Positions 1 to 5,112 of a stretch of 5,112 nt of DNA are shown here, in pieces (the stretch's first letter is position 1; the number at the start of each line of letters is the position of its first letter). The DNA lies in assembly GCA_021785795.1 (NCBI GenBank), contig JAJYEK010000229.1:1-5112 (forward strand), written 5' to 3'. Under the pieces are notes generated by a model that had not been told where the DNA came from, made no database searches, and saw only the letters and a list, made by a program, of their open reading frames with translations. The stretch comes from Pseudomonadota bacterium (lineage in GTDB: Bacteria > Pseudomonadota > Gammaproteobacteria > Acidiferrobacterales > UBA6901). A program made the position numbers and the translations under genes.

Positions 1-375
1 CAGGATCCACGCAAGCATGCTCGTCGTGGTCGTTTTGCCGTGGGTCCCGGCGACTGCCAGAACCCAGCGACGCGCAAGCACATGATCGGCCAGCCATTGG
101 GCACCGGAAGTATAGGGCAGGCCCTGGTTCAATACCGCTTCGACCTCCGGATTGCCGCGCGACAGGGCGTTACCGATTACCACCAAGTCAGGATTGCTTT
201 TCAGGTTTGCCGGCCCGTAGCCATCGAAAAGCTCTATTCCCCGCTCGGCAAGCTGTGTGCTCATCGGCGGGTATACCTTGGCGTCCGAGCCAGTGACGTG
301 GTGCCCGAGATCCCGCGCCAACACCGCAAGCCCTCCCATGAAACTGCCGCCGACTCCGAGAATATGAATGCGCAT
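1..375 (-). CDS. mpl: UDP-N-acetylmuramate:L-alanyl-gamma-D-glutamyl-meso-diaminopimelate ligase, N-terminal part
   Basis: This cytoplasmic ATP-dependent ligase joins recycled murein tripeptide (L-Ala-gamma-D-Glu-mesoDAP) to UDP-MurNAc, feeding cell-wall fragments back into peptidoglycan synthesis. The window holds the first 125 residues, roughly the first quarter of a protein that is usually about 450 residues long; the rest lies beyond the left edge. The protein begins MRIHILGVGGSFMGG, the nucleotide-binding N-terminal loop typical of Mpl (GxxGxFMGG), followed by TGSD at 28-31 and the Mpl-typical VYPPMSTQL at 34-42. The Mur-ligase P-loop AGTHGKTTTTS is at 109-119. MurC shares the P-loop, but FMGG and YPPMSTQL favour Mpl over MurC. 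The ATG overlaps the stop of the upstream membrane-protein gene (TGATG), which fixes the start and suggests coupled translation. A modest AGG lies 9 bases upstream. Confidence 0.95.
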   Translation of the reverse strand, partial: MRIHILGVGGSFMGGLAVLARDLGHHVTGSDAKVYPPMSTQLAERGIELFDGYGPANLKSNPDLVVIGNALSRGNPEVEAVLNQGLPYTSGAQWLADHVLARRWVLAVAGTHGKTTTTSMLAWIL

Positions 376-890
376 CAGGGCATGCCTGCCATGGGAAACA
401 GCAGCAGCAGCAGAAGGCCTGAAAACATCAGGCAAGCGATGCTGACGAGCGCGCTACGCCCCACCGGCAGTTCGAGCGCGTGATGCATCACGTTGGTCAT
501 GATGGCCAGGAACCATACCGTCATACCAACCCCGAGCATCAGCGCCCAGTTACCGCTGGCGGGTGCATTCGGAACAATCACGAGACTGAACAGCGGCCAG
601 GCAAGAAGGTTTATCAGCGCACCCGAGGCATACAGCGGGGCGATGGTCTGCATCCATCGCTGAGGAAAGCCACGTAACCGCAACGCGCCCCAGACGACGG
701 CGCCAAGCAAAGCGGCTTGTGTGCTTGCGAACAGAAGCCGCATCCCCGCGTTCGGATGCAGATTGTCTATGGCAAAATTGCTTGCAATGGACAGCAGCAC
801 TGTCTGCCACACCAGGGACCGATCGGCCGGCAGGTCCTGCGGTTTACCGCGCAGCAAGCAAATATCAATCAGGGTTCGAATTGCCGACAT
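375..890 (-). CDS. multi-spanning inner-membrane protein of unknown function
   Basis: This 171-residue, strongly hydrophobic protein has about four to five predicted membrane segments: roughly 26-43 (weak), 52-70, 84-106, 114-134 and 145-166. A short cytoplasmic-looking N-terminus carries GKPQDLPADRS at 15-25. Short basic connectors such as RLRGFPQRW (71-79) lie between segments. No catalytic or metal-binding motif is visible; HH at 136-137 is isolated. The general pattern resembles small Yip1-like membrane proteins found in proteobacteria, but this comes from memory of the pattern, so no name is given. It starts at ATG with a weak AGG four bases upstream, 29 bp after the lipoprotein gene. 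Its stop overlaps the mpl start by one base. The tight layout implies co-transcription with both neighbours and perhaps an envelope-related role, which is inference only. Confidence 0.85.
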   Translation of the reverse strand: MSAIRTLIDICLLRGKPQDLPADRSLVWQTVLLSIASNFAIDNLHPNAGMRLLFASTQAALLGAVVWGALRLRGFPQRWMQTIAPLYASGALINLLAWPLFSLVIVPNAPASGNWALMLGVGMTVWFLAIMTNVMHHALELPVGRSALVSIACLMFSGLLLLLLFPMAGMP

Positions 891-919
891 AGCGCCTACG
901 GCGTGGGTTCCGCGCCAGT

Positions 920-1333
920 TTATTCCGCCGATACAGCCGTGACCAGCCAGCCGCGTTCGGGAACATTTCTCAGCATGACCCGGAACTCCACGGCGCCCCT
1001 GCCCTTACCACCAATGCGGGCGACCCGCACTGTTATGATCCGGTCTGATGAGCCCTTCAGACGCACCGAGTCGACGGTAAATTCCTGTTTCTCGCCCTGG
1101 CGCTCACGCGTCTGCAGGTAATTGAGCGCAACTTCGGTCGACAACCCGTGCACGACCGACGCGGGTTCCTGGCCGGCCGGCACATCGGCAAATTTGCGCA
1201 GGTGCGCGGCATTCCCCGGATCAACAACCAGGGTTCTGATAAATTGGGTCGCATGGCTTTCCGGAGCGTTTCGGAAAAAGCCGCATCCGCTGAGCAGCAG
1301 CAGACAGATCATGGAAGTGGTTGCCCTAACCAA
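920..1333 (-). CDS. small predicted outer-membrane lipoprotein of unknown function
   Basis: The open frame extends further upstream, but the best start is TTG at 1333. It has a GGGAG Shine-Dalgarno seven bases upstream and gives a compact lipoprotein signal, MVRATTSMICLLLLSGC: a positive charge, a short hydrophobic run, then the LSGC lipobox with lipidated Cys17. An ATG at 1312 would leave only nine residues before the Cys with no positive charge, so it is less likely. The precursor is 137 residues and the mature protein about 121. Position +2 is Gly rather than Asp, which suggests sorting to the outer membrane. The mature part is soluble, with alternating beta-like stretches (EFTVDSVRLKG, RIITVRVARI, AVEFRVMLRNV, GWLVTAVSAE), as in small alpha+beta periplasmic domains. 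I do not recognise the family. It is the first gene of the leftward cluster ending in mpl. Confidence 0.8.
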   Translation of the reverse strand: MVRATTSMICLLLLSGCGFFRNAPESHATQFIRTLVVDPGNAAHLRKFADVPAGQEPASVVHGLSTEVALNYLQTRERQGEKQEFTVDSVRLKGSSDRIITVRVARIGGKGRGAVEFRVMLRNVPERGWLVTAVSAE

Positions 1334-1340
1334 GCCTTGA

Positions 1341-1345
1341 CTCCC
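1341..1345 (-). promoter_or_regulatory. ribosome binding site deciding a TTG start
   Basis: GGGAG on the minus strand lies seven bases before the TTG at 1333. The other in-frame candidates, GTG at 1351 and ATG at 1312, lack a comparable site at the right distance. This is the main reason for choosing TTG for the lipoprotein gene. Confidence 0.6.
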
Positions 1346-1365
1346 GAGCACACATGTCAGCGCAA

Positions 1366-1374
1366 ATGATAGCA
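1366..1374 (-). promoter_or_regulatory. extended -10 promoter for the leftward lipoprotein-membrane protein-mpl cluster
   Basis: The minus strand reads TGCTATCAT, an extended -10 element (TGn plus TATCAT, five of six matches to TATAAT). TTG-containing -35 candidates upstream (TTGCCG and TTGCCC) have poor spacing, 12 and 20 bp, so the extended -10 would carry the promoter. Transcription would start near 1359. That gives a leader of about 26 bases to the TTG start and would exclude longer versions of the lipoprotein that begin upstream of the promoter. This is read from the sequence only. Confidence 0.45.
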
Positions 1375-1414
1375 CGCGCGAGTCGGCAACCGGGCAACCG
1401 GCTGCAGCCAGGCA

Positions 1415-1431
1415 TCCAGATAAGGTCTGGA
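1415..1431. repeat. small inverted repeat in the lipoprotein/rnd divergent region
   Basis: TCCAGA-TAAGG-TCTGGA has six-base perfect arms and a five-base centre, and ends 24 bp before the rnd ATG. Next to it are a tandem GGCAACCG pair (1385-1392 and 1393-1400) and a 10-bp palindrome GGCTGCAGCC (1400-1409). It lies where an operator for rnd could be. Arms this short are expected by chance in a few kilobases, so the assignment is weak. Confidence 0.25.
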
Positions 1432-1455
1432 GCGCCAATCTGGTAAACTGGTTGC

Positions 1456-2637
1456 ATGAAAGTCACGTTCATTGATTCCTACGCGAATCTCGCAGAAACC
1501 TGCGAACAGCTTCGCCGGCAGGACTGGATTGCGCTTGATACCGAGTTCATGCGTGAGCGGACATACTACGCGAAACTGTGCCTGATTCAGATCGGCACTC
1601 CGCAAATAATCGCCTGCATCGACCCCTTGACCATCGACGACCTGACGCCGCTGCTGGATTTGGTCTGTGATCAGGGTGTACTCAAGGTAATGCACGCGGC
1701 GCGCCAAGACATGGAAGTCTTCAATGACCTTCTGCGGATGAACCGCGGTCCCGAGGGAACGGACACCAGGACGTCGGTTTTCGGGCCGGTATTCGATACG
1801 CAGATTGCGGCAGCCTACCTCGGGTACGAAGAGCAGGTCGGCTATGCCGCCTTGGTAAAGGCGATTACCGGGACGGTCCTGGACAAATCCCACACGCGCA
1901 CCGACTGGTCGGCGCGTCCGCTAAGTCCGGAGCAGCGGCGCTATGCAGAAGACGACGTGCGCTACCTTTGTGACATTTACCTCGAGCTTATAAAGGCGCT
2001 GGCTGCGATCGGCCGCAGCCACTGGCCGCAGCAGGATTTCGGACGATTGAGCGATCCACGCCTGTACGAGTGCGATCCCGACAACGCATGGCAACGGGTG
2101 CGGAACGGACAGCAACTCGATCCGCATGCGCACCGCATCCTGCGGGAGCTTGCCGCCTGGCGGGAACGCGCCGCCCGGTCAAGCGATTTGCCGCGCAGCT
2201 GGGTCATGCGCGACGCCACGCTGCTTGATCTTGTCCGCAGGCGACCACTCAATACCGCGGACCTTTCTGCGACCAGCGGCATATCTCAGCGCGCCGTGCA
2301 CAAGTGGGGAAGCGAGATCGTCGCGGCAATTGCCGCGGCCAATGTCCCCGGCGCCCAGGATACGTACCCCTCGCGACAGGTGCTGGACACCACCCAGATC
2401 GAAATGTGTCGGCGCATGGCGGCGGAAATCGACCGGGTCGCCCACGAACTGGGAATCAGTCCGACGCTGCTCGGAACTCGGCGTGACATACAGCGTCTCG
2501 TTCTTGGTGAGCGGACCGTACCGCTTCTGGCCGGATGGCGCCATGACATGGTTGGAAAAAGCCTGCTGGCCATGCTGTCGCCGAGTTGCACGACCGACGC
2601 GGTTCCGGAGGATCCCGGACCTGTCGTCAGGCCTTGA
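1456..2637 (+). CDS. rnd: ribonuclease D
   Basis: RNase D is a cytoplasmic 3'-to-5' exoribonuclease that trims the 3' ends of tRNA precursors and other small RNAs, using two metal ions. The 393-residue protein shows the complete DEDDy catalytic set: Asp28 and Glu30 in ALDTEFMRERTYY, Asp85 in HAARQDMEVF, and Tyr163 plus Asp167 in YAEDDVRYL. An HRDC nucleic-acid-binding domain follows at about 208-290 (AWQRVRNG..., with SWVMRD at 248-253), then a second helical HRDC-like region to about 375 ending in GWRHDMVGKSLLAML. Escherichia coli RNase D is about 375 residues. The first three catalytic positions match its numbering, while the last two are shifted by 12 because of extra residues around 94-110. 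The ATG has no strong Shine-Dalgarno. The gene diverges from the lipoprotein cluster and lies 66 bp before an unknown gene on the same strand. Confidence 0.96.
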   Translation: MKVTFIDSYANLAETCEQLRRQDWIALDTEFMRERTYYAKLCLIQIGTPQIIACIDPLTIDDLTPLLDLVCDQGVLKVMHAARQDMEVFNDLLRMNRGPEGTDTRTSVFGPVFDTQIAAAYLGYEEQVGYAALVKAITGTVLDKSHTRTDWSARPLSPEQRRYAEDDVRYLCDIYLELIKALAAIGRSHWPQQDFGRLSDPRLYECDPDNAWQRVRNGQQLDPHAHRILRELAAWRERAARSSDLPRSWVMRDATLLDLVRRRPLNTADLSATSGISQRAVHKWGSEIVAAIAAANVPGAQDTYPSRQVLDTTQIEMCRRMAAEIDRVAHELGISPTLLGTRRDIQRLVLGERTVPLLAGWRHDMVGKSLLAMLSPSCTTDAVPEDPGPVVRP

Positions 2638-2703
2638 ATATGGCGGCACACCCGCGGGATGGGGTTCGATCAGAGGCTGGGCGATGGTTGATGCGATAGT
2701 TAC

Positions 2704-3579
2704 ATGATGACCAGGTCGATATTGACGAACTTGGGGCGTGTGCTCCTGACCGGAACAACGGCCGGGTTAGCGTTGTTTGTTGCTGTACACTGGGTGCGTG
2801 GACACGAACAGCTCACCTGCGTGGCGGGCAGCGTTCAGGCCCGCGCCGAAGCGGTCGTACCGGTCGCGCTTGCCAATCGCCACCTCGACGCCCGGCACAT
2901 CCTGTTCGGCCTTGGGGACGGGGCAGTCGGCGGCTGGTCGGGCCTCGGAGATGCGGTGGTGGCGGATGGCAGGGTCTGGCTTCAGACAACCAACGTCGCG
3001 TCGAACAGTTATTATGGGCTGGTCAACGGTAGATATTTTCAGACCAGTTTTCTCGCGTACGTTCCCGCGGGAACACGTCCGAGCGGGACCCTAATCACAC
3101 CGCCCGGCGAAGACGTTGACCGGCTATGGCAGCGTCTGGCCCACAGGTACCCGCAAGGGGTCATGGTTGAGGGCTATGTAAAAATGAGGACGCTTTACAC
3201 CATCGCCATTGCACGGCCACCCTTCAGCGGTCTGCCGGTCGCAGCGCATACGGCCTTCTACTACACCCAGCCTATGGAGTCGGCCTCCGGCGCCTGGGTT
3301 TACCTGATTGGAATCGCAGCCCGCCTGTCTCCCGGGGGCTGGTGGGTCAATACGCGCATGCTCAGACGACTCGTCCCACAAGCCCAGATGCGCGGAACCG
3401 ATGGCTTGGCGGATGTACTGCGGCTGCGTGCACGACCAGTCAACACCGATTCGCCTCCAACTACGGATACGGTGTCTGCGGTGGGACAGCTGGTGGGGCG
3501 CTCGACGGTCGCACGCGGCCGATTGCGCATTTATCCGATACGCCGGGTTGCGGAGTGTCCAGACACTTTTGTACGCTGA
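2704..3579 (+). CDS. predicted membrane-anchored periplasmic protein of unknown function
   Basis: This 291-residue protein was not recognised. It starts at one of two adjacent ATG codons (2704 or 2707); an in-frame TGA at 2689-2691 excludes anything further upstream. No good Shine-Dalgarno precedes it. The N-terminus (MMTRSILTNLGR) is basic and is followed by a hydrophobic segment at 13-30 without an obvious cleavage site, so it is more likely an anchor than a cleaved signal. The remainder, about 250 residues, looks soluble and beta-rich, with GDAVVADGRVWLQ at 82-94, GVMVEGYVKMRT at 152-163 and a less polar patch GAWVYLIGIA at 196-205. Only two cysteines are present (39 and 285). The C-terminal 50 residues are Thr/Ser/Pro-rich, then basic. 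A faint resemblance to acetolactate decarboxylase is discussed under findings. Codon use and length support a real gene. It follows rnd by 66 bp and converges with mltA. Confidence 0.75.
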   Translation: MMTRSILTNLGRVLLTGTTAGLALFVAVHWVRGHEQLTCVAGSVQARAEAVVPVALANRHLDARHILFGLGDGAVGGWSGLGDAVVADGRVWLQTTNVASNSYYGLVNGRYFQTSFLAYVPAGTRPSGTLITPPGEDVDRLWQRLAHRYPQGVMVEGYVKMRTLYTIAIARPPFSGLPVAAHTAFYYTQPMESASGAWVYLIGIAARLSPGGWWVNTRMLRRLVPQAQMRGTDGLADVLRLRARPVNTDSPPTTDTVSAVGQLVGRSTVARGRLRIYPIRRVAECPDTFVR

Positions 3580-3606
3580 CTGATCGCGATTGACGTGGCC
3601 GCCGGA

Positions 3607-4761
3607 TCAGCCATTTGGCAACAACACATACAGACGCCCGGGCTGCTTCATGCGGCCGGCAAGCCGCTCCGCGCTCCGGCCCTGTCCGAAGAAGACATCG
3701 GCCCTGACCGGGCCCTTGATGGCACCGCCGGTGTCCTGCGCCAGCATCAGACGCCGGTAGGGTTTGTCGCCGGTTGGCAGGGTGGTATCGATCCACACCG
3801 GAACACCCAGAGGAATATAGGCCGGGTCGACCGCTATGCTGCTTTGTGGCGTGAGCGCGACCTGCAAGGCACCGACCGGACCGGGAGTCGACGCATCGCG
3901 TAACCGGAAGAACACGTAGCTCGGGTTGCTGTTCAACACCGATTCCGCCTGATCCGGGTGATCGTGCAGCCATTGGCTTATCGTCTGGAGCGTGACCTCT
4001 GCGGGCTTGAGGGCCCCCATCTGCACCAGTCGCTGACCGATGGCTACATACGGATAGCCGTTCTGGTCCGCGTAGCTCACCGCAATCAGGCTGCCGTCCG
4101 GTAGGCGCACCAGACCAGAACCCTGGACCTGCAGGGTGAACAGCGCCACCGCATCGTCCACCCACAGCAATTCCTGCCCTCTGAGCGGATCTGCGGAATC
4201 GGTAATCTGACCGCGACTGTAGTACGGAACGACGCGATCGCCATCGAGCCGTCCGCGTATCAACTTGCCCTGAAGCTGCGGATACAGCGTTCCGAGGTCG
4301 ACGCTGACAAGATTGTCGGGGCGACGGTACAGCGGGTACCTGAAGCGGGCGGTACGGGTGAGACTGCCGTCAAGTATCGGCTCGTAATACCCGGTAATCA
4401 GTCCACGGTGGTGGCCGCGGAATCCGATCGTTTCATGCGCGCGGAAATACTGCTCGAAGAACCGGCGCGCCTGGACGTCATCCGGTGAAGCCGGCAAGGA
4501 CCTCGCGGCGTGACAGACTGTCGCCCAGGCCGCATCCTGACCGGAAAGTCTTTTGCAATCCCGCAGCAAAGCGGGCCATGCCTGGGCTTGGTCGCCCTTT
4601 GCCCACCCGGGGAGCCTGGACCAGGCCACTTCGCGCCCAATTCCGGGCGGTTGCGGAACGAGCCACGTGCACGCAGACAGTGCTGCCACAGCGCATAACA
4701 TGACTACGGCACGTGTCACGCCGCAGCCCGCTCTTGTCGTATTATTTCCGACGTCAGTCAT
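3607..4761 (-). CDS. mltA: membrane-bound lytic murein transglycosylase A
   Basis: MltA is an outer-membrane lipoprotein that cleaves the glycan strands of peptidoglycan, leaving 1,6-anhydro-MurNAc ends for turnover and recycling. The 384-residue frame has a basic N-terminus, a hydrophobic run (VVMLCAVAALSA) and lipobox LSAC with Cys31; Thr at +2 fits outer-membrane sorting. The MltA domain covers about 100-285, with signatures LITGYYEP (121-128), LQVQGSGLVRLPDG (210-223) and SYADQNGYPYVAIGQ (229-243). The C-terminal 3D domain covers about 296-382, with DPAYIPLGVPV and AQDTGGAIKG, in which Asp343 corresponds to the catalytic Asp of E. coli MltA. The length is close to the E. coli protein (365). 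The start is uncertain: ATG at 4761 lacks a Shine-Dalgarno and gives a 30-residue signal, while GTG at 4719 gives a compact 16-residue signal (MTRAVVMLCAVAALSA). The end lies 27 bp from the convergent unknown gene, with no convincing terminator between. Confidence 0.95.
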   Translation of the reverse strand: MTDVGNNTTRAGCGVTRAVVMLCAVAALSACTWLVPQPPGIGREVAWSRLPGWAKGDQAQAWPALLRDCKRLSGQDAAWATVCHAARSLPASPDDVQARRFFEQYFRAHETIGFRGHHRGLITGYYEPILDGSLTRTARFRYPLYRRPDNLVSVDLGTLYPQLQGKLIRGRLDGDRVVPYYSRGQITDSADPLRGQELLWVDDAVALFTLQVQGSGLVRLPDGSLIAVSYADQNGYPYVAIGQRLVQMGALKPAEVTLQTISQWLHDHPDQAESVLNSNPSYVFFRLRDASTPGPVGALQVALTPQSSIAVDPAYIPLGVPVWIDTTLPTGDKPYRRLMLAQDTGGAIKGPVRADVFFGQGRSAERLAGRMKQPGRLYVLLPNG

Positions 4762-4819
4762 GATGGCGATTCGGCCAGGAGTGTCCAGTTTTTACCACGA
4801 GCACGTCCGAATCGCCATC
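4762..4819 (-). repeat. 13-bp perfect inverted repeat in the mltA leader
   Basis: GATGGCGATTCGG at 4762-4774 is exactly complementary to CCGAATCGCCATC at 4807-4819, with 32 bp between the arms. Transcribed leftward, it would form a 13-bp stem whose 3' arm ends at the base before the mltA ATG (4761). The stem would therefore cover the region where a ribosome would bind for that start. There is no T-run after it in either direction, so it is not a typical rho-independent terminator. Two divergently oriented copies of a protein-binding site, with centres 45 bp apart, would be an equally valid reading. Confidence 0.6.
4792..4818 (-). CDS. possible 8-residue leader peptide upstream of mltA
   Basis: The minus strand reads ATG followed by codons for MAIRTCSW and a TAA, ending 30 bases before the mltA ATG and in the same frame. 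A GGGAGG lies immediately before its ATG (4819-4824), which is closer than an effective Shine-Dalgarno normally sits. The start codon and next three codons fall in the distal arm of the 13-bp inverted repeat, so translating it would open that stem. Short open frames occur often by chance; only the position is suggestive. Confidence 0.15.
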   Translation of the reverse strand: MAIRTCSW

Positions 4820-4858
4820 CTCCCGTGGCAGAAGCTTGCATGGAGCTGCGGGCTCTTG

Positions 4859-4870
4859 CAGCCGCGGCTG
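4859..4870. repeat. 12-bp perfect palindrome CAGCCGCGGCTG
   Basis: This fully self-complementary 12-mer lies in the mltA/slyD divergent region. The preceding sequence (GCTGC and GCAGC around 4844-4862) can pair alternatively with it. One such palindrome is expected by chance in a window of this size, so function is not established. Confidence 0.3.
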
Positions 4871-4875
4871 GAAAC

Positions 4876-4890
4876 TGTCGGCTGCCGACA
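4876..4890. repeat. 15-bp operator-like palindrome TGTCGGCTGCCGACA
   Basis: Perfect seven-base arms flank a single central T. The size and symmetry fit a dimeric regulator's operator, and the site lies between the divergent mltA and slyD starts, where one protein could act on both. I do not recognise the motif, and a palindrome of this kind has a fair probability of arising by chance. Confidence 0.35.
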
Positions 4891-4922
4891 CGTACACCAG
4901 ACATTGCGCAACGCCACCGGGA

Positions 4923-4951
4923 GGGACATTTGCAAGGCAACATGGCACAAT
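4923..4951 (+). promoter_or_regulatory. possible sigma-70-type promoter for slyD
   Basis: GGGACA (4923-4928, four of six matches to TTGACA) and CACAAT (4946-4951, four of six matches to TATAAT) are separated by 17 bp, with a TGG before the -10 acting as an extended element. Transcription would start near 4958, leaving a leader of about 107 bases. Both hexamers are weak. Confidence 0.3.
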
Positions 4952-5064
4952 GGCGGGCGTGTCGGAACATCGTGAGCGCGCTCCTCTGCTTCAGTTTGCC
5001 TTGACCGACGTTGCCCAGGGGGCAGCCATTTTCCGCGGCTGAGCCGCAACAGCGAGATCCCGCA

Positions 5065-5112
5065 ATGCAGATCGCAAAAGGAACCGTAGTAAGCATCAAC
5101 TACACCCTCACC
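5065..5112 (+). CDS. slyD: FKBP-type peptidyl-prolyl cis-trans isomerase, SlyD-like, N-terminal fragment
   Basis: Only the first 16 codons are present before the right edge: MQIAKGTVVSINYTLT. This matches the usual start of SlyD-type FKBPs, where a short M-x-I-A-x-x-x-V-V-S-x-x-Y-x-L strand leads into the catalytic domain. SlyD family members are cytoplasmic prolyl isomerases with an insert-in-flap chaperone domain, and many have a His/Cys-rich nickel-binding tail; neither region can be seen here. A weak purine-rich site (AGCGAG, 5051-5056) lies eight bases before the ATG. The gene diverges from mltA across 303 bp. With so little sequence, a related short FKBP such as SlpA/FkpB remains possible. 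Confidence 0.7.
   Translation, partial: MQIAKGTVVSINYTLT

Larger units (their letters stand above)
4762..5064. other. 303-bp divergent intergenic region between mltA and slyD
   Basis: No convincing gene is seen here. Open frames on both strands give Cys-, Arg- and Pro-rich translations without family features. The region holds the 13-bp inverted repeat of the mltA leader, a cluster of palindromes at about 4844-4890, an 8-bp palindrome TTGCGCAA (4904-4911), a possible slyD promoter near 4923-4951, and a GCGGC-TGA-GCCGC hairpin (5035-5047) about 17 bp before the slyD ATG. It must contain the promoters of both divergent genes. I could not identify a good promoter for mltA. Confidence 0.7.

Noticed and set aside
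873..881. GGTTCGAAT, like a tRNA T-arm
   Set aside because: It lies inside the start of the membrane-protein gene. No acceptor stem, D-arm or anticodon arm could be assembled around it.
2126..2707. 193-residue rightward open frame overlapping rnd and ending in the start of the next gene
   Set aside because: It is out of frame with a complete, well-conserved RNase D and its Arg/Pro/Ser/Cys-rich composition is typical of an alternative frame in GC-rich coding sequence.
3552..3562. GGAGTGTCCAG repeated directly at 4778-4788, so the two copies flank mltA
   Set aside because: About three 11-base repeats are expected by chance in a window of this length, and no element-like ends or target duplications accompany them.
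3554..3570. Small hairpin AGTGT-CCAG-ACACT followed by TTTT, terminator-like
   Set aside because: The stem is only five bases and it sits before the stop codon of the unknown gene (3577-3579), so it would cut the message inside the coding region. Probably chance.
3580..3610. CTGATC/GATCAG inverted repeat in the convergent gap as a bidirectional terminator
   Set aside because: Six-base arms around a 19-base loop, with no T-run on either side.
4735..4744. TAATACGACA on the minus strand, resembling the start of a T7 RNA polymerase promoter
   Set aside because: Only the first nine bases match, the rest diverges, and it lies inside the mltA signal-peptide region with no phage gene nearby.
4950..5042. 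30-residue open frame (MAGVSEHRERAPLLQF...) upstream of slyD
   Set aside because: It has no ribosome binding site, its ATG overlaps the proposed -10 element, and no family is recognised.
4758..5099. 113-residue leftward open frame across the mltA/slyD region
   Set aside because: The translation is Cys-, Arg- and Ala-rich with no domain pattern, and it overlaps the slyD start; it looks like a GC-rich spurious frame.

Overview
The window carries a GC-rich set of housekeeping genes typical of a gammaproteobacterium: the peptidoglycan-recycling ligase Mpl, RNase D, the lytic transglycosylase MltA and a SlyD-type prolyl isomerase. Two lipoprotein signals with LSGC/LSAC lipoboxes confirm a Gram-negative envelope. 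The species cannot be named from this stretch. I see no mobile element, CRISPR array, tRNA or rRNA.

Layout. Positions 1-1333 hold a leftward three-gene cluster. Read in transcription order it is a small predicted lipoprotein (920-1333), a multi-spanning membrane protein (375-890) and mpl (start at 375, running off the left edge). The last two overlap by one base (TGATG), so they are probably translationally coupled. A 122-bp divergent intergenic region separates this cluster from rnd (RNase D, 1456-2637, rightward). An unrecognised membrane-anchored protein follows in the same direction (2704-3579). It meets the leftward mltA (3607-4761) tail to tail across 27 bp. A 303-bp intergenic region (4762-5064) then separates mltA from the divergent start of a SlyD-like FKBP gene (5065, running off the right edge).

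How the genes relate. Mpl reattaches recycled murein tripeptide to UDP-MurNAc, and MltA is one of the enzymes that releases anhydro-muropeptides from the sacculus, so the two sit at opposite ends of the cell-wall recycling route. Nothing in the sequence links their regulation. RNase D acts in tRNA 3' maturation and SlyD is a folding chaperone and metallochaperone; they look like ordinary neighbours.

The most unusual structure is in the mltA leader. A perfect 13-bp inverted repeat (4762-4774 / 4807-4819) ends one base before the mltA ATG, and the far arm contains the ATG of an 8-codon open frame. This could be a translation-controlling hairpin or a paired operator. Two further palindromes lie upstream of it. 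The 291-residue protein at 2704-3579 is the one real unknown. Most of the window is conventional, and I do not see a clear new biological system.
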